Positions 13,612 through 20,954 of a DNA stretch of 21,935 bases are shown here, one piece after another. A program made the translations under genes and the position numbers. Source of the stretch: DAOTYX01 sp034434635 (lineage in GTDB: Bacteria; Chloroflexota; Anaerolineae; B4-G1; DUEL01); the NCBI GenBank assembly GCA_034434635.1, contig DAOTYX010000191.1:1-21935 (forward strand), read 5' to 3'. The notes beneath the pieces were generated by a model, which saw nothing but the letters and a program-made list of their open reading frames with translations, was not told where the DNA came from and did not search any database. Numbering within the stretch: position 1 is the stretch's first letter; every line of letters begins with the position of its first letter.

Positions 13612-13925
13612 GAGAGTTCGTCGCCTGGGCAACCCACGGATTTCGTCAGCGCGGCTGGGACGTGAGCCCACGGGTCATCAGCCTGACCCTGGCCATGATC
13701 CTGGTCATCGGCCTGCTGGCTGGCTTCCGCCTGTTCATGGTCAGCCAGGTGGACCTGGCCGCCCGTCACCTCCAGGCGACGCGTGACACACTGATCCAAC
13801 TGCAACAGGAAAACGCGCTTCTCGAAGCCGCAGTCGCCTTCGGACAGCCAGCGCTGCTGCTGACTGAAGCCGCACAACAGATGGGACTGGTACCTGCCGA
13901 GCGTGTTATCTACCTGGAACGCTGA
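13608..13925 (+). CDS. ftsL: cell division protein FtsL-like
   Basis: Bitopic divisome protein, partner of FtsB/DivIC and FtsQ, that activates FtsW-FtsI. The 105-residue product has a basic cytoplasmic head (1-22), one membrane segment (about 23-45) and an outward coiled-coil (about 46-76: LAARHLQATRDTLIQLQQEN) ending QMGLVPAERVIYLE, which is the usual FtsL/DivIC arrangement. Sequence conservation in this family is weak, so the call relies on topology, size and its place between rsmH and ftsI. ATG 13608 overlaps the rsmH stop by 4 nt; an open frame from 13473 inside rsmH is a shadow. ftsI starts 6 nt after the stop. Confidence 0.85.
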
Positions 13926-13931
13926 TCGCCC

Positions 13932-15629
13932 ATGCCCGAATCCACCAATCATCGCCTGAGCCTGGTCATCATCCTGCTGGGTACCGCAACGGTGCTATTA
14001 CTGTCACGGCTGCTCTCCGTGCAGGTGGTAAATACCGCTGCTTATCAACAGGAGGCGATCGCAGGACGGATACCCGACAGGCCATTGCGTCTGCCCGACC
14101 CGCCGCGCGGTTTCATCCGCGACCGCAACGGCTTCCTGCTGGCCGGAAGCGAGCCACGCTACAAGATCATTGCCAGTCCGGTGGATATTCCTGACCCCTC
14201 CGCGGTCGTCACCGAACTGGCTGAGATTCTCAACCTCCCACCCGGCCCGCTCTCTGCCACGCTACACAGCGAGCAGACGTCGGTCGTCCTGGAGCCATCG
14301 GCAACCCTAACGCAGGCCAGGGCTATTGACGCCTTTCAGGTCCCCTGGCTGAGCACAGAACTGCACTGGCAACGGGTCTACCCGCAGGGCGACCTGGCCG
14401 GCCACGTCCTCGGCTTCGTCAGCGATGCGGGGTACTACGGGGTGGAAGGGTTCTATGATCACCTCCTTGCCCCACACGCCATCGTCTGGGAAGGCGAGAC
14501 CGACGCCCTGCAACGTCAACCCTTGCCCTTCGACGAAGGAGAGATCGGCGCCCCACAACCCGGCGTGGACCTGGAACTGACGCTCGACCTGGGTGTTCAG
14601 ACCCTGGCTTATCAAGAATTGGCCCGCGCGCTGGAGGAGTTTCGAGCCGAGCGGGGGCTCGTCATTGTGATGGACCCCCGCACCGGCGCGGTGCTGGCGA
14701 TGGTCAGCCTTCCAGGGTATGACCCCGGGCGATACCTGGAGTACGACGAGGAGGATTGGATCAATCCGGCCATCAGTGAGCAGTACGAGCCAGGCTCGGT
14801 GTTCAAGATCGTCACCATGGCTGCGGCGCTCGACAGCGGCCTGGTCACCCCTCAGACTACCTACGTGGATGAAGGGCACATCGAGCAGGGCGGAAGAGTG
14901 GTGACCAATTGGGACGGAGGAGCCTGGGGCACACAGGATATGTGTGGCCTGCTGGCGCACTCGCTCAACGTCGGCGCGGTCTGGCTGGTGCAGCAGTTGG
15001 GGACAGAGGTCTTCTACCGGTACGTGCGCGCCTTCGGCTTTGGCGCGCCGACCGGCGTGGACTTGCAGGGTGAAGCGACAGGCACGGTGCGCACCCCCGC
15101 CGACGTGGAGTCCTGGCACGACTCCGACCTGGGCTCCAACTCCTACGGCCAGGGGGTCGCAGTGACGCCGCTGCAGATGATCTCGGCCGCAGCGGCAGTG
15201 GCCAACGAGGGTCGGTTGATGCAGCCCTATGTGGTGAGTCGGCAGATATTGCCCGACGGCACGGTCGCCATCCACCAGCCGGTGGTGCGCGGTCAGCCAA
15301 TCTCTCCGGAGACCGCGCGGACACTGAGCGGACTGCTGGAGTGCGCGCTGGAGAACGGTGCGCCGCTGGCACGCGTGCCAGGCTACCGCGTCGCCGGCAA
15401 GAGCGGGACGGCGAGCATCCCGCTGATCGGCGGCCTCTATGACGAGCGCGACACCATCGCCTCTTATGTCGGCTATGGCCCGGTGGAGAACCCACAACTG
15501 GTCATCCTGGTGCGGCTGGACCGCCCGCAGACTTCCCGCTGGGGCTCGGAGACGGCAGCGGTGGTCTTCAGCCGCCTGGCGGTGCAGTTGTTCCCGCTGC
15601 TGGGCATCCCCCCGGACGGGGCGCAGTGA
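13932..15629 (+). CDS. ftsI: peptidoglycan D,D-transpeptidase FtsI (class B PBP)
   Basis: Septal transpeptidase that cross-links glycan strands made by FtsW. The 565-residue product has a short cytoplasmic start, one membrane anchor (about 9-30), a PBP dimerisation domain (with PPRGFIRDRNGFLLAGSE near 57-74), then the transpeptidase domain. Its three active-site motifs are SVFK (Ser289-Lys292), SLN (344-346) and KSGT (490-493). No C-terminal PASTA domain follows. ATG 13932 has no obvious ribosome-binding site; its 6-nt distance from the ftsL stop suggests coupling. murF follows after 12 nt. murE, which often sits here, is missing. Confidence 0.96.
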   Translation: MPESTNHRLSLVIILLGTATVLLLSRLLSVQVVNTAAYQQEAIAGRIPDRPLRLPDPPRGFIRDRNGFLLAGSEPRYKIIASPVDIPDPSAVVTELAEILNLPPGPLSATLHSEQTSVVLEPSATLTQARAIDAFQVPWLSTELHWQRVYPQGDLAGHVLGFVSDAGYYGVEGFYDHLLAPHAIVWEGETDALQRQPLPFDEGEIGAPQPGVDLELTLDLGVQTLAYQELARALEEFRAERGLVIVMDPRTGAVLAMVSLPGYDPGRYLEYDEEDWINPAISEQYEPGSVFKIVTMAAALDSGLVTPQTTYVDEGHIEQGGRVVTNWDGGAWGTQDMCGLLAHSLNVGAVWLVQQLGTEVFYRYVRAFGFGAPTGVDLQGEATGTVRTPADVESWHDSDLGSNSYGQGVAVTPLQMISAAAAVANEGRLMQPYVVSRQILPDGTVAIHQPVVRGQPISPETARTLSGLLECALENGAPLARVPGYRVAGKSGTASIPLIGGLYDERDTIASYVGYGPVENPQLVILVRLDRPQTSRWGSETAAVVFSRLAVQLFPLLGIPPDGAQ

Positions 15630-15641
15630 CAGGGTGAGGAG

Positions 15642-17048
15642 ATGTTCACGCTGGCCGATGTCGTGCAGGGGCTGACGGGCCACCGCCCAGCGGAACTGGA
15701 GCGGCGGGCCGCGAGCGTGCGGGTGGACTCCCGTCTGGTGGAACCGGGGGATGTCTTCATCGCCCTCAAGGGAGAGCGCGCGGACGGCCACGACTTCGTC
15801 AGCGCCAGCCTGGAGCGGGGCGCGGCGATGGCCATCGTCGAGCGGCAGGTAGAGGCCGCCGTGCCGACGGTGGCGTTGGACGGCCCGCCGCCCGAGGGTT
15901 GGGAGACCCCCGCCCTGCTGCGGGTGCCCAACACCCTGGCGGCCTTGCAGCAGTTGGCTGCCTACTGGCGACGGCGTCACTCGCCGCGCGTCATCGGCAT
16001 TACCGGCAGCGTGGGCAAGACGACCACGAAGGAACTGACCGCCGATGTCCTCAGCCGTCGCTACGTGACGCTGAAGAGTGAACGCTCCTTCAACAACGAG
16101 ATAGGCCTCCCGCTCACCCTGCTGAAACTGACCGAAGTCCACGAACGGGTTGTCCTGGAGATGGGTATGTACGACGTGGGGGAGATCGCCAACCTGGCGC
16201 GCATCGCCCTCCCGCACGTCGGCGTGGTGACGATCATCGGACCGGTGCACCTGGAACGGGCGAAGACGATGGAGCGCATCGTCCAGGCCAAGACGGAACT
16301 GGTACAGGCGCTCCCGCCCGCCCCGGAGGGGGTGGCAATCCTCAACTGCGATGACCCACGGGTGCTTGGGATGCGCCAGGCCACCCGCGCGCGCATCTTC
16401 ACCTACGGTCTTTCTCCCGAAGCCGACCTGTGGGCAGACGAGATCGAGAGCGTGGGGTTGGAAGGTATCATCTTCTCACTTCACTACCAGGGCGAATCGC
16501 TGCGGGTGAAGGTGCCGCTCCTGGGCCGCCACTCGGTACACACCGCCCTGCGCGCTGCAGCGGTGGGGTTGGTGGAGGGGCTGACCTGGCAGGAGATCAT
16601 CGAGGGGTTGCGGGCTCCCTCCTCTCAGTTGCGCCTGGTGGCCGTGGACGGGCCGCATGGCTCCACCATCCTGGACGACACCTACAACGCCAGTCCCGCC
16701 TCGACCCTGGCGGCGCTGAACCTGCTGGACGAACTGGAGGGGCGGAAGATCGCCGTCCTGGGCGACATGTTGGAGTTGGGAGACTACGAAGAAGAGGGAC
16801 ACCGCAAGGTCGGGATGCGCGCGGCGGACGTCGCCGACGTGCTCATCACTGTCGGACGGCTGGCGCGGATCATCGCCACAGAGGCGCTGGCGGCAGGCCT
16901 GCCACGCGACCGGGTGCACATGGTCAGCAGCAACGCCGAGGCCATCGCCCTGCTGGAAGGGATGGTCAGAGAGCGCGACGTGATTCTGGTCAAAGGCTCG
17001 CGGGTGCTGCAGATGGAAGAGATCGTCAACACCCTGGGGGGTAAGTGA
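15642..17048 (+). CDS. murF: UDP-MurNAc-tripeptide:D-Ala-D-Ala ligase MurF
   Basis: ATP-dependent addition of D-Ala-D-Ala to UDP-MurNAc-tripeptide, the last cytoplasmic step before MraY. The 468-residue product has the N-terminal SVRVDSRLVEPGDVFIALKG (25-44), the P-loop GITGSVGKTTTKE (119-131), the central LEMGMYDVGEIANLARIA and the MurF-type VGVVTIIGPVHLERAKTME, then DDTYNASPASTLAAL and C-terminal KGSRVLQMEEIVNTL, which separates it from MurE. AGGG (15631-15634) lies 7 nt before ATG 15642. TGA (17046-17048) overlaps the mraY start. Confidence 0.95.
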   Translation: MFTLADVVQGLTGHRPAELERRAASVRVDSRLVEPGDVFIALKGERADGHDFVSASLERGAAMAIVERQVEAAVPTVALDGPPPEGWETPALLRVPNTLAALQQLAAYWRRRHSPRVIGITGSVGKTTTKELTADVLSRRYVTLKSERSFNNEIGLPLTLLKLTEVHERVVLEMGMYDVGEIANLARIALPHVGVVTIIGPVHLERAKTMERIVQAKTELVQALPPAPEGVAILNCDDPRVLGMRQATRARIFTYGLSPEADLWADEIESVGLEGIIFSLHYQGESLRVKVPLLGRHSVHTALRAAAVGLVEGLTWQEIIEGLRAPSSQLRLVAVDGPHGSTILDDTYNASPASTLAALNLLDELEGRKIAVLGDMLELGDYEEEGHRKVGMRAADVADVLITVGRLARIIATEALAAGLPRDRVHMVSSNAEAIALLEGMVRERDVILVKGSRVLQMEEIVNTLGGK

Positions 17049-18046
17049 TGGACTTCGCGCTGCTGCTGGCAAGCATCTCTTTCATCCTGACGGTGGGTTG
17101 GGGGCCGCTGCTCATCGGTCTCCTGCGCCGCTACCGTATCGGCAAGCGCATCCGCATTGACGGCCCGCGCGGCCACCAGACCAAGCTCGGCACACCGACG
17201 ATGGGAGGGCTGTTGATCGTCGTGCCGGTCTTCCTGATCACCATCGCCCTGAACATCTACAACCTGCTGGGGCGGACAGTCATCGGGCGCTCCATCATGT
17301 TGCCGCTGGGGGTGATGCTCGCCTTCGCCATCCTGGGCGCGCTGGACGACATCGCCGGGGTGCGCGGGATGCGGCGCGGCGAGGGCTTTCAGGCGCGGCA
17401 GAAGATCGTCTGGGAGATCGGCCTCTCGCTGGTGATCGCCCTGGTGCTCCACCTGGGGATGGGTCTGCGCAGCGTGGCGGTGCCCGGCGTCGCGGAGAAG
17501 ATTGACATCGGTCTCTTCTACATCCCGGTGGCGATGTTCGTCGTCGTCGGCGCTTCCAACGCCGTCAACTTCACCGACGGGCTGGACGGGTTGGCGGGGA
17601 TCATCGTCGCCAGCGCTTTCGCCGCCTACGGGGTCATCGCCTACCTCCAGGGGCAGATCTACCTGGTGCGCTTCTGCTTCACCGTCGTCGGCGCCTGCTT
17701 CGCCTTCCTGTGGTACAACGCCCACCCGGCGCAGATGTTCATGGGCGACACAGGAAGCCTGGCGTTGGGCGCCACGCTGGGCACGGTGGCGCTGATGACC
17801 GGCCAGTGGCTGCTCCTGCCGGTGGTGGCGCTGGTGCCGGTAGCCGAGGCGCTTTCGGTGATCTCTCAGGTGCTGTACTTCAAGTACACCAGACATCGCT
17901 ACGGCCAGGGTCGCCGCCTTTTCAAGATGGCCCCACTCCATCACCACTTCGAACTGCTGGGTTGGTCGGAGACACAGGTGGTCCAGCGCTTCTGGCTGGT
18001 GGGGTTGATGGCGGCGATGGCCGGCGTCGCCCTGGCGCTGGTGTGA
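17048..18046 (+). CDS. mraY: phospho-MurNAc-pentapeptide translocase MraY
   Basis: Integral-membrane enzyme that transfers phospho-MurNAc-pentapeptide to undecaprenyl phosphate, giving lipid I. The 332-residue product has about ten membrane segments and the catalytic signatures: GPRGHQTKLGTPTMGGLL (39-56), Asp100-Asp101 in LDDIAGVRG, NAVNFTDGLDGLA (171-183), FMGDTGSLALG (231-241) and MAPLHHHFELLGW (294-306). ATG 17048 shares one base with the murF stop (TGATG); an in-frame GTG at 17045 is an alternative that adds one residue. A 28-bp heptamer array follows the stop. Confidence 0.96.
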   Translation: MDFALLLASISFILTVGWGPLLIGLLRRYRIGKRIRIDGPRGHQTKLGTPTMGGLLIVVPVFLITIALNIYNLLGRTVIGRSIMLPLGVMLAFAILGALDDIAGVRGMRRGEGFQARQKIVWEIGLSLVIALVLHLGMGLRSVAVPGVAEKIDIGLFYIPVAMFVVVGASNAVNFTDGLDGLAGIIVASAFAAYGVIAYLQGQIYLVRFCFTVVGACFAFLWYNAHPAQMFMGDTGSLALGATLGTVALMTGQWLLLPVVALVPVAEALSVISQVLYFKYTRHRYGQGRRLFKMAPLHHHFELLGWSETQVVQRFWLVGLMAAMAGVALALV

Positions 18047-18049
18047 TGG

Positions 18050-18077
18050 ACAACGGACGACAGACCACGGACGACGG
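18050..18077. repeat. four heptamers ACNACGG-type inside the dcw cluster
   Basis: Units ACAACGG, ACGACAG, ACCACGG and ACGACGG occupy the mraY/next-gene gap, the only non-coding gap of any size within the cluster. Same family as at 3827-3868 and 7821-7933. The GGAGG of the following ribosome-binding site starts in the last unit. Confidence 0.85.
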
Positions 18078-18089
18078 AGGAACAGGAAA

Positions 18090-18365
18090 ATGGAGTTCGG
18101 GATGCTCTGGTTTGACAACGACCCGCGGCGGGAGATGAAGGAGAAAGTACTGCGGGCGGCGGCACACTACGAGCAGAAGTACGGTGTCCGCCCTGACGTC
18201 TGCTTCGTCCATCCCAACATGCTCGGCGGCGATGGCCAGGGGACGCTGATGGCCGGCTCGGTGGAGGTGCGACCGGGTCGGGCGATCCTCCCCGACCACT
18301 TCTGGCTGGGTGTGGCCGGGGACCAGGAGAACAGAGACGGGGGACGAATTGTCAGTCGCGGGTGA
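18090..18365 (+). CDS. small protein of unknown function between mraY and murD
   Basis: I do not recognise a characterised family. The 91-residue product is soluble-looking: an N-terminal MLWFDNDPRREMKEKVLRAA helix, then HYEQKYGVRPDVCFVHPNML, a Gly-rich turn, a beta-like VEVRPGRAILPDHFWLGV and a charged tail (AGDQENRDGGRIVSRG). A single Cys sits next to VHP. There is no signal peptide or membrane segment. The start ATG 18090 has GGAGG (18076-18080) 9 nt upstream, and the base composition is like its neighbours. It overlaps murD by 17 nt or more, supporting translation as part of the operon. I recall similar short proteins (LWFDND..., CFVHP..., LP.HFW.G) in other Chloroflexota, unverified. Confidence 0.75.
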   Translation: MEFGMLWFDNDPRREMKEKVLRAAAHYEQKYGVRPDVCFVHPNMLGGDGQGTLMAGSVEVRPGRAILPDHFWLGVAGDQENRDGGRIVSRG

Positions 18366-19776
18366 GCAGGCAGAGAGTCTGACCGGCAAACGGGTCGTCG
18401 TCCTGGGGCTGGCCCGGCAGGGGCTGGCCGTCACACGCTTCCTGGTAGCCGCTGGCGCCCAGGTGACCGTCTCCGACCTGCAGGGCGAGGAGGCGTTGAC
18501 CGAGGCGCTGGCCGAACTGCGCGACCTGCCCGTCCGCACCGTGCTGGGCGGCCATCCCCTCAGCCTGCTGGATGGGGCTGACCTGCTCTGTCTGAGCGGC
18601 GGGGTGCCGGTGGAAGCGCCGATTGTCGTCGAGGCACGTCGCCGTGGGATTCCGCTCTCCAACGATGCCCAGCTGTTCCTGGAACGCTGCCCGGCTCCGG
18701 TGATTGGCATCACCGGCTCCGCCGGCAAGACGACCACCACCGCCTGGGTCGGCGCGATGTGCCAGGCGGCTGGCTTCACAACCTGGGTGGGCGGCAACAT
18801 CGGCAACCCGCTCATCACCGATCTGGAACGCATCACGCCGCAGGACCGCGTGGTGATGGAACTCTCCAGTTTCCAGTTGGAGATCATGACCATCAGCCCG
18901 CACATCGCCGCCGTGCTCAACATCACCCCCAACCACCTCGACCGGCATGGGACGATGGAGCGGTACATCGCCGCCAAGCGGCCGATCGTCGCTTACCAGG
19001 GCACACAGGACCACGCGGTCCTGGGTTTCGACGACGCGAACGCGCGGGCGCTGGCGCTGGAAACCCCGGCCCACCTCCTGTTTTTCAGCGGCAGGGCAGA
19101 AGTAGAAGAAGGAGCCTACAAGACCAACGGCGACCTGTTCCTGCGCCTGAGCGGAAAGACGGAGAGGGTCTGTACGGCGAAGGAGATCAACCTGCGCGGC
19201 CCGCACAATCTGCTCAACGGGCTGGCCGCCTGCGCCATCGCCGCTGTCGCCGGAGTGCCCCTGGGAGCGATCCGTCAGGCGCTTCGCGCCTTCACCGGCG
19301 TCGAGCACCGCCTGGAGTGGGTGCGCGAGATCGGTGGAGTACACTACTACGATGATTCCATCGCCACGGCGCCGGAGCGGGTGGTGGCGGCGCTGCGCTC
19401 GTTCGACGAGCCGATTGTGCTTCTGGCCGGCGGGCGGGACAAGAAACTGCCCTGGGAGGAGTTTGCCACCGAGGCGCTGGCGCGCGTGCGTCACCTGATC
19501 ACCTTCGGCGAGGCGGGAGAGATGATCGCCGGAGTGGTGGAGAAAGTCAGGGAACAACGGGCCGCTGCAGAGAGCAGCCCGGTCCGCCTGGAGGCAGTGA
19601 CGCGGGTGAGGACTTTCGAGGAGGCGGTGGAGGCCGCTGCGCGGACGGCGCGGGCTGGAGAAGTGGTGCTGCTCTCGCCCGGCGGCACCAGTTTCGACGC
19701 TTTCCGCGACTTCGCCGCCCGCGGCGACCGCTTCAAGGAGTTGGTGCGGGCGCTCCCTTCAGGAGAGCAGAGATGA
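18349..19776 (+). CDS. murD: UDP-MurNAc-L-alanine:D-glutamate ligase MurD
   Basis: ATP-dependent addition of D-Glu to UDP-MurNAc-L-Ala. The 475-residue product (from TTG 18349) has the N-terminal UDP-binding KRVVVLGLARQGLAV (14-28), the P-loop GITGSAGKTTTT (120-131), MELSSFQLE, LNITPNHLDRHGTME, the C-terminal GVEHRLEWVREIGGVHYYDD and LLAGGRDKKLPW, then LLSPGGTSFDAFRDFAARG, all typical of MurD. The start is uncertain: GTG 18310 is also in frame, but it lies further inside the upstream gene; TTG 18349 has GGGGGA (18339-18344) 4 nt before it and leaves a 17-nt overlap. The stop overlaps ftsW as ATGA. Confidence 0.94.
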   Translation: MSVAGEQAESLTGKRVVVLGLARQGLAVTRFLVAAGAQVTVSDLQGEEALTEALAELRDLPVRTVLGGHPLSLLDGADLLCLSGGVPVEAPIVVEARRRGIPLSNDAQLFLERCPAPVIGITGSAGKTTTTAWVGAMCQAAGFTTWVGGNIGNPLITDLERITPQDRVVMELSSFQLEIMTISPHIAAVLNITPNHLDRHGTMERYIAAKRPIVAYQGTQDHAVLGFDDANARALALETPAHLLFFSGRAEVEEGAYKTNGDLFLRLSGKTERVCTAKEINLRGPHNLLNGLAACAIAAVAGVPLGAIRQALRAFTGVEHRLEWVREIGGVHYYDDSIATAPERVVAALRSFDEPIVLLAGGRDKKLPWEEFATEALARVRHLITFGEAGEMIAGVVEKVREQRAAAESSPVRLEAVTRVRTFEEAVEAAARTARAGEVVLLSPGGTSFDAFRDFAARGDRFKELVRALPSGEQR

Positions 19777-20954
19777 TAAAAGGCCGTCCCCCCGACTACA
19801 TCATGATCCTGGTGGTCGCTGCCCTGCTGCTGATCGGGCTGGTCATGGTCTTCAGCACCACATTTGACTGGGCCTATATGTGGAGCAGAGAAGGGGTCAG
19901 CCCCTACTATTACACCCTGCGGCAGGCGGCGTGGATGGTGACGGGCATCGCCATCGCCGCCGCGCTCACCTTCGTGCCCTACGATTGGCTACGCCGCCAG
20001 GCGGTGCCGATTATGAGCCTTACCCTGGGGCTGCTCATCCTGGTACTCATCATCGGCGAGGACCATCTGGGGGCGCGCCGCTCCTTCCTGGGCGGCTCCA
20101 TCCAGCCGGGCGAACTGGCCAAACTCACCACCGTCATCTACATCGCTGCCTGGGCCTCATCCAAAGGGGAGCGCATCCGCGACGTCACCTATGGCCTGAT
20201 CCCCTTCGCTGTGCTGGTTGGCATCGCCTCCGGTCTGGTGGCGCGCCAGCCCGACCTGAGCACCGCAGCGGTGATCATGCTCACGGGGTTGACCGCCTTC
20301 TTCCTGTCCGGCGCGGACCTGCTCCAGATGGTGATCAGCGTCATCGTGGGCGGGACAGCTTTCTCGCTGCTGGCCCTGGTGTACCCCCACGCTCACCAGC
20401 GGGTGGAGGAGTTCTTACTGCAGTTGCACGATCCGCTGCAGATCGGCAGCCATGTCAGGGCCTCACTGATCTCCCTGGGCAGCGGAGGGCTCTTTGGTGT
20501 GGGGTTGGGGTTGGGCCGGCAGAAGTTCGGCTACCTGCCCGTGCCCCACACCGACAGCATCTTCGCGGTGATCGGTGAGGAGATGGGGTTATCAGGTTGC
20601 CTGCTGGTCATGGTGCTCTTCGGGTTGCTGGCCTGGCGGGGCTTCCGCATCGCCCTGCGCGCCCGCGACCAGTTCGGGATGGTGCTGGCCAGCAGCGTCA
20701 CGTTGCTCCTGGTCTCTCAGGCGATGATCAACATCGCTGTGAGCGTTGGCCTGCTGCCCTACACCGGCATCATCCTGCCCTTCATCAGCCTGGGCGGCTC
20801 CTCGCTGCTGGTGTCGCTGGCCGGCGTGGGCATTCTGCTGAGCATCTCACGGGGCAGCGCCCCCAAGGCAATCAGGGAAGATGCGCATCTGGATAGCGGG
20901 AGGAGGAACGGGAGGGCACGTCTATCCCGGTCTGGCCGTCCTGCAGGCGCTTAA
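19773..20954 (+). CDS. ftsW: SEDS glycosyltransferase FtsW
   Basis: Septal peptidoglycan polymerase working with FtsI. The 393-residue product has about ten membrane segments and SEDS signatures: GARRSFLGGSIQPGELAKL (99-118), VARQPDLSTAAVIML, the extracellular loop with SLGSGGLFGVGLGLGRQKFG and LPVPHTDSIFAVIGEEMGL, and VGLLPYTGIILPFISLGGSS. AGGAGAG (19761-19767) lies 5 nt before ATG 19773, which overlaps the murD stop. The frame runs 74 nt into murG, giving a basic C-terminal tail rich in Arg/Ser/Gly (GRRNGRARLSRSGRPAGA). FtsW is favoured over RodA by its place in the dcw cluster. Confidence 0.95.
   Translation: MIKGRPPDYIMILVVAALLLIGLVMVFSTTFDWAYMWSREGVSPYYYTLRQAAWMVTGIAIAAALTFVPYDWLRRQAVPIMSLTLGLLILVLIIGEDHLGARRSFLGGSIQPGELAKLTTVIYIAAWASSKGERIRDVTYGLIPFAVLVGIASGLVARQPDLSTAAVIMLTGLTAFFLSGADLLQMVISVIVGGTAFSLLALVYPHAHQRVEEFLLQLHDPLQIGSHVRASLISLGSGGLFGVGLGLGRQKFGYLPVPHTDSIFAVIGEEMGLSGCLLVMVLFGLLAWRGFRIALRARDQFGMVLASSVTLLLVSQAMINIAVSVGLLPYTGIILPFISLGGSSLLVSLAGVGILLSISRGSAPKAIREDAHLDSGRRNGRARLSRSGRPAGA

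Noticed and set aside
14307..16250. 647-residue open frame on the minus strand across ftsI and murF
   Set aside because: Opposite a pair of clear genes; its translation has no family motif and reflects the GC-rich codon pattern.
16784..18118. 444-residue minus-strand frame over murF/mraY
   Set aside because: Shadow of mraY and murF with His/Gln/Asp-rich nonsense composition and no start signals.
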